Below are positions 11,986-22,154 of a stretch of DNA of 64,000 nt, in pieces. How positions within the stretch are numbered: the first letter of the stretch is position 1; every line of letters starts with the position of its first letter. Source of the DNA: Sequoia sempervirens (Eukaryota > Streptophyta > Pinopsida > Cupressales > Cupressaceae); NCBI GenBank assembly GCA_007258455.2, contig VDFB02193867.1, positions 567,327,742-567,391,741 of the forward strand, in the 5' to 3' direction. Position numbers and translations under genes: made by a program. Under the pieces are notes generated by a model that was not told the origin of the DNA, did not search any database, and worked only from the letters and a program-made list of their open reading frames with translations.

Positions 11986-13840
11986 TTTTATTTAAAATTA
12001 ATGAAATATTAGATTTTTTAGCTATTAGATATATAAAATAGATAATGTATGAAAAATAGAATAGTAAAAAATAAGAAAAAAACATGTGGGGCCATAGCTT
12101 TGATCAAATAAATTTTATTTTCACATTACCTAAATGAAAATGCTAACTACACCATGGATTGGTTCAGTTTCAAAATGAAAAATAGCTAATTGATCTTATG
12201 ACATGTAACAAACTATAGAAAGTAAAAACCTAGAATAATCAATTCTTGCAAACAAAGAATATTTATGCCTGGAAATCTTTTTGATTATCTCACAATATAT
12301 TTCTTTCTGAGTCTATCAAACCTAGACATTTCATGTATGGCCTAGACAAATCCTTAATGTAGTTGAGAAGGAGACAAGGGAGGGTTAGGAAACTCAACCC
12401 AAATAGGGACTCAAAGTACATTCCCCTCAAAGAAAATGAAGTGTTGGTCTAGATAGGAAAACCAAAAGAGTGTTGTGAATATACCAAGGGCAATGTTAAA
12501 AAATAGAGCCCTCATAAACTTAACATCTAAGAAATAGAAAAAGGGAAGAAACCCAATAATATTTTTTTACTACTTCCACATTAACCCCATGATGAATATA
12601 GGTGAAACTAATCCAACTCTTTAACATGTTCTTGGAGGGAATTCTACCAAAAAGTATCTAATGAGTGAAGTTTTCAAACCATTTACATGCACTATAGAAA
12701 TATAAAAGATGAAAAAATATCAAGCACTAAAGATTCACCTCATGAACTACTTTTGGTACACACTTTTGAGGGTGCTTCAATGGTGCCATTATGTTGCACA
12801 TCTGAGCTAGTGATCCCAAGAACAACTATTAAGCCACTAAAATTGGTGGTCATTTTAATCAATAAAAACTATTTAAAGGTGATAATTTCTTTTCAAAAAA
12901 CTACAATAAATACGAAGGCTATTACTACTAACTACAATATGAAAGAAGGATGACAAAAGCAAGGGAATGACATTAATAAACATACAAACCAAACCAATTT
13001 TTTTTTATAATAGAACTCACACAAAGCAAAGTCGCCTATAATTACATTACTATCATAAAAGATATTTTTACTTGAATAATATATTATATTAAACAATACA
13101 ATAAATATTTAAGATTTAATAATAAAATTGATATATTGATTATCTAACCTAAATAATTTTAAACCGCTTTAAGTTATATAAAGGTTACAACCCATCTTAC
13201 ATATAATCTAATCAAGGTCAAAGCTCCGTGGAGTGTCTATGTAATCTTTAGTTGATTGATACACTTAACTAAATAAATCATACTAAAAACATTTTAGGCA
13301 ACATTTTACGCCAAAAATATTAGATAGATGACGATGGCAGCAATTAAGAATTCGTCAACTTAGCTCATGCATAGGTAGATGTTTGACGTAGTCTGTATTA
13401 CGTGGGAGTGAAACAATTTTGGTTTCTTGGGTTTTTGATGTAAGATAAATTTGAGGGATAGAATTTGAACATTTTTATTTGAACTTCGTTCCATGCATTT
13501 CTACCACTCAAAGTTTTTTCTGTATACTGTATAATTATCTTTCTAATTAAAAATATAATATGTACCTTATTCATCATTTTTAAAAAATACTTTAGAGAAA
13601 TGTTACAGATATGTAGAGTGTATCCATGAGACTCTTTGATAACAGATTCATTAAACATTGAGTTGTAAGAAACACAGATCGCATTCCATGGACAAATTTA
13701 CGGAACAATGGGTTGAAAGAAACACTGATCACCTATTCCAAGGGATCACAAGTAAAGTTGCCACAGATCTAAATTAAAGCAGCAACTCTATAAAAGGTAA
13801 TTGTCCAAGAAAAATCACCGCTATGACAAATTCAGCATAA

Positions 13841-13964
13841 GGAAAATTCACCATCAGCAATTCACGGTATTAACATTTTTAATATATATTTTTAAGACTA
13901 TGAAATTTTTAAAAATGTTAATGTGATAAAAAAATTCTGACGATGAATTGCTGGTGAATTTTCA
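13841..13964. mobile_element. Small fold-back (MITE-like) element in laccase B intron 3
   Basis: The left arm GAAAATTCACCATCAGCAAT (13842) is matched in inverted form by GAATTGCTGGTGAATTTTC (ending 13963). A second inverted pair, ATTAACATTTTTAA and TTTAAAAATGTTAAT, lies inside it. Related phrases (GGAAAATTCATCG, CAACAATTCAT) occur at 19727-19860 next to laccase remnant D. No target-site duplication was identified. Confidence 0.6.
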
Positions 13965-14814
13965 TGGAGCCCCTATTTCTGCCCCAAAAAGATTCAGCAT
14001 GCCTTAGATTAGACAGATCTTTTACACAACATTCACATAGGCCTTTCTCTAAGAATTTCAGGATAAGGGAGTTGAGTGGGAAAGAGCGACCAACCTAAAA
14101 TAATAAGAATCTCAGCATCTGGTTTTGGAAAGGGATAATCATTTCCAGCCGGGGGCAAAATAACTAATGCTCCATGGACAGTAGCTCTCAGATATGTGAT
14201 ATGCGCATGCCACCACAGCGTCCCTTCCTGTCCCGTGATGGTAAAATTTTAGGTAAATCTATTCCCAGGGGTAATGGGACACTGCGTTACGTAGGGCGTT
14301 CCGTCTGCCCAACAAGATTTGAGCTGCTTCACCCCATGCCTGCAAAATCATAAACAGTAAAAACCTCTACCATAATTTTATTATGAAGCCAAACTTCAAT
14401 AGATGAAAATTTGAATAGTCTTTGACTGTTTATTACCAGTGTATAGTAACATTATATGGTGCATTGTTCTCCACTTCAACGACCAGATTATCGCCTTCGT
14501 GAACGGTTATAGTCGGGCCAGGAAGCTGTCCATTGACTGTTACAACCGTCTGAGTGCTACACAATTTAGTCACGTTCTGTGTTCCAATCTGTAACACGGT
14601 TAAAAATACAACTTAGACCTCAGGCTTAACAGGATGCTTATAGACTTTACTGGATTATTAAAAAACTGCTTACAGTGAATTTGTGGTGCACAATGGCTCC
14701 ACACGCTGCCCATGGCGATACCAAAACTAAACAGACAAGCGCCGCAAATTTCAGCACACTTGACAACCCTACCATGATTAACTCTTTTTTAATTTTGTTC
14801 ACGAGAGCGGTAGC

Positions 14815-14823
14815 GTATTTATA
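14815..14823 (-). promoter_or_regulatory. TATA box of laccase B
   Basis: TATAAATAC on the minus strand within GCGTATAAATACGC, about 40 bases upstream of the ATG at 14775. It is identical, with its flanks, to the promoter of copy C. Confidence 0.75.
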
Positions 14824-15547
14824 CGCGAAAAGTAGTTCACGAGAGCTTAACTAATAAGTATAATATTAGAGAGCTTAAGTTTGCTGCTTTTGCTAATTAT
14901 GTGTCATTTGCTAACCACTAATAAGTATAATATTAGAAAGCCAATTTGTTTGGATTGTCCCTCTGATACGCATTGCCCGTGAGCACCGGCACGTAAACGC
15001 TTATATTCCACCAACCGGTATATTTCATACGTGTTATTACTATACTAAATACGGCGCATGCCATTCTTTATTCCTCCTATTCTTTTTCTTGTTCGATAAC
15101 ATTTGCTGATTCAGCATTTTCTCTGTAAATTTGTCTTGTGGGAAAAACAATAGGAAGCAGGATGCTGCCAATTATTGTGTAAGAACTTAAACAGTCTACA
15201 CAGTCGTCTTTGTAATTTTTTCGAGGAAAGTAAGTTAGTTTTTTGTCATTTCAACTTCAAAAAAATCAAAAGTCGCGGTGTTTGATGAGTTGTTTGTCCA
15301 ATTACGAAAAGTCAGAAGTCGTAAAGTCTTTTGACCGAGTTGCCTCGTGAATATTTAGTTAAAATATTTGTACTAAAATATTTGTACTGATATTATTAGG
15401 TGTTATTAGGTGTTGATTTCATTCAAAATGCTTCATATTGAAAACATATATTTCCTTGCGGACAATGAGTGTCCCAAATACTTGTACTAATATATTGTAC
15501 ATGATAAAAATGTTTTTGTTTTTCTTTAATAATATATCATTGTACGA

Positions 15548-16957
15548 CGAATAAAAATAGGTTGTGTTTGTTTGAAGGTTGGAAAGGTGTGGGAGTTCAC
15601 CAAAATGATAATAGATGGATCTATTTTCCTTTATTTTATTAGGAAATGAGATCCACACAAAGAATTGACTTGCAACTCTTAGATGAGTCAATTCAATGAG
15701 GGAATCTACTGATTTCCTTATGTTGAGAACATGAGTATCAAGTTGAACAACACTTTTAAGAGAACTAAAAATAGTAAACATACTCAATTATGCTCATTCA
15801 AACTGGAACATCAATTTAAAGTTCAATACAAATAGAAACAGTAAAATTTTTGCAGATCTGAGAAGGGTTGGACACTGTGTGCTAGTCACCAAAAGACAGT
15901 TTTGGGAGGCAGACTGTGACTCATTTGCCCATGGGTGAATAGGTCTTTTCTTAGAGATTTCAAACAACTTTTGGAAGCCTCTAATGTCAATCTGTAGCTT
16001 CTGTTTGATTTGAGTTTCAGTGTCAGAAATTTGGAAATCATATTTGTAGGTGAGTCTATGAATTGATGACAACTTTGACAACTTTTCCAATCTTGCTCTT
16101 CAATACATCTTCAATCCTTCTTCAACCTAAGATCTGTAATACAAACACAAGATGGAAAAATTGTTTGTTTTTTGGTGAATGGTGGTTTGCCTTGGTCAAA
16201 CCCTATTTTGGTAATTAAACCTTGAATTGAAATAATGAAACATGAAAGAAATGATGAATGAAAAATGCTCTATTGCAACTCACCAAACCCTTGAGTAAAC
16301 CTTTGGAAGTCTAAAATCTTGATCTTGATCTTGCATGAAATGGATTCAATGGATATGAAACTTGGTGCTTGAAATTTGACTTTGAATGCTTTCTTTGAAT
16401 CTTTGAAACCTACATCATAATGTTAGCTCCAAAAACATGCATGATTGCAAAAAACTTTCACATGATGCTTGAGATCTTGATTGTTGCAATAGATAACTGA
16501 AAAATATAGTCTTGAATTCCCTTGATCATAAACTTTTCTATATTTTTGTTCACTTCAAAATGCTAGGAAAAACTTAGACTTGATTTGATAAAATAACCGT
16601 TTGTTTATATGTATGTATCCTTAATTTCCCAAAAATTAAACATACAAGCCGACATTGAAATTTGAATTTAGGGACATTAAAGTACCACCAAAAACATAAT
16701 TTGAATTTAGATTCAAAGGTCTAGAGAGGACCCATTCACCCATGGGTGAATTGGTCCCAGGCAGCTATTCTTGGAACACACATAGCTCAAGGTAAAGTGT
16801 TATGTGTAGGCTTTAATTATTGTCAAGTTTGCCCTTCAGAAAATGTAATTTATTAAGCTTGTAGATGTAAAATAGGGCTTATTAAGGCATAATTAAATCC
16901 AAATTAAATGAGGGCACAAACAAAATGTGAAAATGTAAAGGAGTAGATTTTCTTACA
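15548..16957 (-). mobile_element. LTR plus start of gag of a decayed gypsy-type element (family 1), minus copy
   Basis: Inverted copy of 58396-59810 at roughly 92-93% identity where compared. In element orientation it starts TGTAAGAAAATCTACTCC (16957 downward). It contains two near-palindromes, at 16728-16758 and 15918-15945. It ends with a gag-like open stretch (LIELTHLRVASQFFVWISFP, lower third) that is cut off at 15548. The LTR/internal boundary is not resolvable because the gag-like part is present in all three copies. The truncation point lies about 770 bp upstream of the laccase B start codon. Confidence 0.7.
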
Positions 16958-17986
16958 CTAAATTTAGCCCACTTTAGTGAGAGGATGGCATTGTGTCAAA
17001 CTCACACTAAACTAGACAAATAAGAGAGGTCTAATTGTACAATTATTGGAAAGATAAGACAACATAGGTTAAGGAGGATGATCAAGCCCCCAAGATCTAA
17101 GATCTCACAGAAAACCAACAAAGGCACAAGGAGACACATACCTTTGTTAGATATGCAGCAACAATAACAAGATACTCAATCATATAATGTCAAAGACTAA
17201 AAGAAAGAAAATAAGGGGTGGATCAGGCCTCGACTATTTTTCCAACTCAATGTGGATCAAGCCTTAGTTGTTTGTCTAAAAAATGTTTACAAGTGGAACT
17301 CAATATCCACTATGCAAACAACCATGCGCTCACACAGGCTAGTGAAATTCATTGTCCACTAGGTGAGCTTCTAGAACATGGCCAATGAGAGAGTCTTATT
17401 AGGCTCCCATTAAACTAACCATACCAAAGTTATACCTCTTGATAACTTTGATAACGCAACACATAATATGAACTTTGAGCTTCATAAGACTTAGCAAGTT
17501 ACGTGATGCTAAGCACTTATGAACAAACATGGCCCTACTGACAAGCAAGGTGTGTTATACTTGGTGGCCATAAAAAACATAAAGGATCGAATAGCAAGCA
17601 AGGTGTGTTATACTTGGTGGCCTTGACATATACAATAGGATATTCAAAGGGGTTTTTCTTTGTTCATGAAAGGTCTCTCCTTGGGGAACATCATGCCTAA
17701 TATCTCCAAGAGAGGACAAGGTGAGGATAGAAGATTCACAACTTAGGGTATGTAATTCATAGCATTTCCACTAAGAGTAATGTCATATGCTCAAAAAGGT
17801 CACAATATTGAAGGACATCAAACCCAATAACACCACCAAGAAGAAGACACGTCACATGAAATAAGCAGGCCACACTAAGAAACATAAGTCAAAATGATAA
17901 TGTCAATGTATGCCCCCACTTTAAAGGAATTGCTAGACACCATGTTGTTAGCAATTAATTTAAAGTAGAAAATGATAAATGATAAA
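16958..17986 (-). mobile_element. 3' internal region of the family 1 element, minus copy
   Basis: Inverted homologue of 57370-58395. It is noncoding, and in element orientation it ends in the purine-rich tract CACTAAAGTGGG just before the LTR. Homology with the right-hand arm stops at 17986/57370, exactly at the end of the LTR at 17987. That makes this the outer limit of the inverted duplication. Confidence 0.65.
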
Positions 17987-19010
17987 TGTGAGCACCCTTC
18001 AAAATCTGCAAACACTCTAAAATCTCAAACATGGATTAGTGATATGCAAACCTTTTAAATGCTCCTATGAAATAATGCATCATGCCTTCATAAACAAAAT
18101 AACAACACAAAACTAATTGAGAGCATAAAAGCAAGATGCATATCTATCCCATAGTGGATTGGTGCTTCTTTGATGTGGAAAGAAGCCCTTTCCCAATCCT
18201 TGATAAGCTTGATGTTGCAAATAATGATGGGAAAAATTAGCTCTCAATGTGAAGAGAGTAACTTTGCATGAGGATTGTAGGTGATTTAATGAAGGATGAA
18301 GATTTCATTTATAGATTTTCAAATTGGAAGAGATCTCAAAATAGAGCAATTTGGGATAAAAATTTGACCAATGAGATGAAACCACATGTCAACTTGTGAG
18401 TGGTTGAGGAATGTGCAAGTTTTGGTCAATGTGCCAAAGAGGGGGAGATTCAAATTTGAATTTGAGAGTTAAATGTTGTTTGACCTTTGCAAGAGACATG
18501 TAAGAGCCATGTAAGAGCTCATAAATGCTTTGTTGGATGTACATGTCAACTTGTTTTTGAATTCAAATTTGAGGGAATATTCCTCAAGGATGCCATGTTG
18601 ATGGAAAACGATGAATTTATAAATGAATTAAATTTCTTTATTGGTGCAAGTGGGAAAAGCTAGAGGATGTGATGGGTAGTTGGATTAGATTAATTAGGAT
18701 TAGATTATCTTAAATGATGATTAGGGGATTTTGACTTTTTTGATTTAAATACTTTGATTTATTTAAATCAAAAGGGATGGAAAATGCATTTGGGATTTTA
18801 ATTAAATAAATTTTGGTTTATTTAATTAAAGGGAGAATGATAGGCTTAAATTAAATAACGTTAATTTATTCAATTTAAGTATATAACCCTGATTAACTAG
18901 TGAATGAACTTGATTTATTTAATGAGTGGATGAATGTGATCATCGTTTATTTGATGAATTATATGAATATGACCTAATTAAATGCATGATGCTAATTTTG
19001 CATGTCTACA
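17987..19010 (-). mobile_element. 3' LTR of a gypsy-type element (family 2), 1024 bp
   Basis: In minus orientation it starts TGTAGACATGCAAAATTAGC (19010) and ends GGGTGCTCACA (17987), with TG...CA termini. It is homologous along its length to the LTR at 21104-22133. It is preceded by a polypurine tract (AAAGAGGGGAAAAA, 19011-19024), which identifies it as a 3' LTR. The flanks (ATAAA at 17982, TTTTT at 19011) do not form a target-site duplication, because the 19011 side is element interior. Confidence 0.8.
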
Positions 19011-19218
19011 TTTTTCCCCTCTTTGAAGCAGTGTACTTGCTATGTTGGTTAAAAAAATAATCTTCCATGACCAAAAAATTCAAAAAAAATCTAATTTTTT
19101 CAAATGCCCCAGTAGAAAGAACACTGATACATTTCCCCCTCGAGAGATCAAGCGAAAAGATTTGATTTGAGGGTCAATCTCATGATAAAGAGGTTCAAGA
19201 TAGACATATGGATGGTTA
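19011..19218 (-). mobile_element. Polypurine tract and 3' internal remnant of the family 2 element
   Basis: The polypurine tract touches the 3' LTR. About 190 bases of degenerate internal sequence follow before the N gap. No coding sequence survives, and the rest of the element is not visible on the other side of the gap. Confidence 0.6.
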
Positions 19219-19318
19219 NNNNNNNNNNNNNNNNNNNNNNNNNNNNNNNNNNNNNNNNNNNNNNNNNNNNNNNNNNNNNNNNNNNNNNNNNNNNNNNNNN
19301 NNNNNNNNNNNNNNNNNN
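19219..19318. other. Assembly gap (100 N)
   Basis: A run of exactly 100 N between the family 2 retrotransposon remnant and laccase remnant D. Confidence 0.99.
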
Positions 19319-19429
19319 TGAATCACGGAGTGTGATTCGAAACGTTGATGTAAAAAACAAGAGACAGTCAAATCCAGAAAAATCTCTAGCTCATGACAAA
19401 GTTGTCAAGTACGATGAAATTAGGCTCGC

Positions 19430-19720
19430 TTTTTTGTTTACTTTTCATTACACCCTACAGCTCCTGTCCAAGAGAATTTCACTGTAAGTTTCTTTCAACG
19501 ATTCTTTAAAATCCTAACCATTGTATTAAGCTTGATATAATAATCGTTGAGCAAATTTATATTATTTTTGCTGTCACAGATTGCAATACAGAGTGTGACA
19601 AGAGTGTGTAACGCGTAGAAAATTGTAACAGTCAATGGATAGTTTGGGGAATAAATAAATCCACAATTTTACAATCAAAGGTTGGGAAGGAATGCTGTGG
19701 TGGCATGCACATATTTCATA
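19430..19720 (+). pseudogene. Laccase remnant D (end of exon 1, intron 1, fused pieces of exons 2 and 3)
   Basis: The exon 1 end is readable as APVQENFT followed by a GT donor (19484-19485), matching the HHKFT end of copies B and C. Intron 1 ends in an AG acceptor at 19578-19579. Exon 2 reads IAIQSVTRVCNA, stop, KIVTVNG, stop; both stops are TAG where the family has CAG. The sequence then jumps, without the rest of exon 2 or intron 2, into exon 3 sequence containing the GCTGTGGTGGCATGC stretch that encodes the L2 motif LWWHAH. It breaks off around 19720. Because intron 1 is retained, this is a duplicated gene remnant and not a retro-copy. Confidence 0.8.
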
Positions 19721-20329
19721 TGATTAGGAAAATTCATCGTTAATAATTTATGGTAAGTAATTTACTGTCAATAATTCATCATCAACAATTCATTGTTGTG
19801 ACATATTTATTGGGTATATAATTCATTTCTAGCAATTCATCTTCGTGATACATTCACCACGTATACATTTTTCAATATTTAAATGGCCAAGAGTATTAAA
19901 AAAAATGTAATAAAGTGATAACCAACAAGAAGTTAATAGATCATATTGTATTAATCATATTAAAAGTAAACAAATATAATAAAGAATGTGGAAAGAAATA
20001 TGTATCATTGATAAAAAATTGGATTTGATATTCTTAATCATGCTATTAGTCTAAGAGGACTAAAAATTTGATTGATTCTAAGTTGGTAAGTTCATTGTGA
20101 TGTTTACCATGATCGGAAATGTCTACATATGCATGGATGCTATTGATGAGGACTTAAAAAAGAAGTCCTAAACCAAGATGTAATCAAGTGATGATGAACA
20201 AGAACCTTGTAGACCATATACTATTAAGCATATTGAAGATGAATATATATAATAAATAATATTGGAAGCAATCTCGTGCCATTTTAAAACTAGAAATGAT
20301 ATTACTAATTAAGGTAGTTATTTGAGTTG
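19721..20329. other. AT-rich stretch with short related repeats
   Basis: Variants of AATTCATCRTCAACAATTCAT recur several times between 19727 and 19860 and resemble the fold-back element in laccase B intron 3. Beyond that I recognise nothing. Confidence 0.4.
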
Positions 20330-21060
20330 ACTAAAGAGTTAGATTGATGCTATAGCTAATTTAAAAGAACATTTTGAGTGTGAAGATATTGTTGATCTTA
20401 ATAAAGTTTAAAAAAAATTTAAAAGGTTATTCTACTATTTGTTGGAAATAAATCTAGTTAGAGATGAATAAGAAAAGGAAAAGTAGTATTAAAAACTGAC
20501 ATAATAGTATATAAATTGAAATCTAAGTTTAATCATGCAAATTTATATAAAGTTATAAAATAAATTTGGTGTAAAAATTTTACTTCTATGAGAGATTATA
20601 CTAAAGAATGTTATAGGTCTATAATAAGAATAGGTCATCATGAATAATACTAAAAAAAAGGTGGTAGAGTATATTAATGAATTAAGTGGATTTTTTCAAC
20701 AATATTTGATTGTGATGAATACACAATTTTTGAGGAATCATATTAATTAGCCTTAAAAGTCAAAGATAATTTAAACCATAGATTCTAGAATCAACAAAAC
20801 AAGTTAGTAAATGCTAGTAAATTCCTAAGAGGAAGATATCAAGGTATATGTAGAGAAGCATATAATGATGAAAAATTTAGGTGAGTGATGATAGTGAAAT
20901 TCATTACAAAAATAGGTTTGATTAATGCCAAATAAGTAAAAGGAAATTGATTATGTTGATAATGGAAGATGTAAAAGAATGTATAAAGATGTAGAAGAAG
21001 TGATTGAAGATCTATTGCTTGAACTTGTTTTATATGTAGAGTTGAAGGCCACAAAAAATT
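20330..21060 (+). pseudogene. Decayed gypsy-type gag
   Basis: In shifting frames the translation follows a Ty3/gypsy gag. SMRDYTKECYR followed by IRIGHH corresponds to the capsid TVREYTEEFYRL region. QLALKVEDNLN followed by FLRGRYQG corresponds to the A-L-K-x-E-D and basic stretch before the zinc knuckle. A VEGH-like remnant lies near 21040. Many stops and frameshifts make it nonfunctional. The family 2 LTR begins about 45 bases downstream. Confidence 0.5.
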
Positions 21061-21103
21061 AAATAAAAGAACATTTGGAACATATCATATTGATAATAAT
21101 AAG

Positions 21104-22133
21104 TGTAGACATGCAAAATTGGCATCATGCATTTAATTAAGTCATATTCATCTATTCATTAAATAAATCAAGTTTATTTGATTAATCTCTAAAGCCCTCC
21201 ATTTAAATTAAATAAATTCATCTTCAACACTAACATCATCCCCTTTATAAATCAAAATATTTATTTAACTAAGTCTAAATCATTTTCCATCTCCTTTTGA
21301 TTTATTTTAATCCATAAATCTAAATCAAATAGGTCAAATCACCTAACCTCCTCTTATTTAATTAAATATTGATTAAATCTAATCTTAATCCATATCACAT
21401 CGTCTAGCTTTTCCCACTTGTACAAATAAATAAATTCAATTCATTTATTAAATCTTTATTTTCTCTTAAAATGGCATAAAAGTGGAATATTCCTCCATTT
21501 CAAATCTCCCTCTAAATGGGATGAGTCCTTCCAACAAGGCATTTATTTCATCTTACAAGTCCTTTTGCATTAAGCTAAGTGGCCATTACTCCATTTGACT
21601 CTTCATCCACCTTGTCATTTCACCATTTTCAAATTTCAAAATTATGCATTTATGGGCACATTCATCAAAATGTGCACATCCTTCATCCATCCATTTGTTG
21701 AAAAGTGGCACCTTGCCATTGGTTGAAAATTAGTCCCACATTGCTTCATTTTGGGAATTTCTCCAACTTGTCATTATATAAACAAGAGGCTTCTTTCCTC
21801 ATTTCATCATCCACAACTTAGAGAAAAGTTACTCTCTCCAAATTGAGAGCTAATTTTGTCCATTTCATTGTCATAGCATCTTCAAGTCATTTTGATCATT
21901 GAGCTTGTCAAGGGTTGGGAAAGGGCCACTTTTCATATCAAAGTGGAACCAATCCACTATGGAATAGGTATACATTGCGCTTATTTTATGCTTTCAATTA
22001 GTTGGTTTTGTTATTTTGTTTATAAGGCATGATGTATTATTTCATAGGAGTATTAGTAGGTTTTCATAGTTTGAACTAACCCATGCTAATGAGTGTGAAA
22101 GTTTAGGCTGTTTGCAAATTTGTGATGCTCACA
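21104..22133 (+). mobile_element. 5' LTR of a family 2 gypsy-type element, 1030 bp
   Basis: It starts TGTAGACATGCAAAATTGGC and ends GTGATGCTCACA. It is homologous to the minus-strand LTR at 17987-19010 and of nearly equal length. A primer-binding-site-like sequence follows three bases later, so this is a 5' LTR in plus orientation. A matching 3' LTR was not found in the window. Confidence 0.8.
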
Positions 22134-22136
22134 TAA

Positions 22137-22154
22137 TGGTGCTAGAAGGAGGGC
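22137..22154 (+). other. Primer binding site candidate of the family 2 element
   Basis: TGGTGCTAGAAGGAGGGC starts with TGG, as tRNA-primed sites do, and lies three bases after the LTR end. I have not assigned the tRNA. Confidence 0.5.

Larger units (their letters stand above)
9295..14775 (-). pseudogene. Laccase copy B, complete six-exon gene with disabling lesions
   Basis: Plant laccase, a secreted multicopper oxidase that oxidises monolignols and other phenols in the cell wall (family knowledge). Exons on the minus strand: 14775-14674 (102 bp, hydrophobic signal peptide from [10 protein letters not shown]), 14588-14437 (152), 14339-14095 (245), 11304-11176 (129), 11079-9731 (about 1000 bp of coding after removing an insertion) and 9425-9295 (131, ending TAG). 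All junctions are GT-AG, and exon sizes match usual plant laccases. The four copper motifs are present: HWHG (exon 2/3 junction), WWHAHI (exon 3), EDHPIHLHGHNF (exon 5) and HCHFESHSAIGF (exon 6). Lesions: TAA at 14249-14251 (codon 115, where copy C has TAC); a 342-bp LTR in exon 5; and an in-frame TAA that remains next to the LTR site. Exon 5 also holds a 26-codon tandem duplication. Intron 3 is 2790 bp. With splice sites and the rest of the frame preserved, it probably died recently. Confidence 0.93.
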
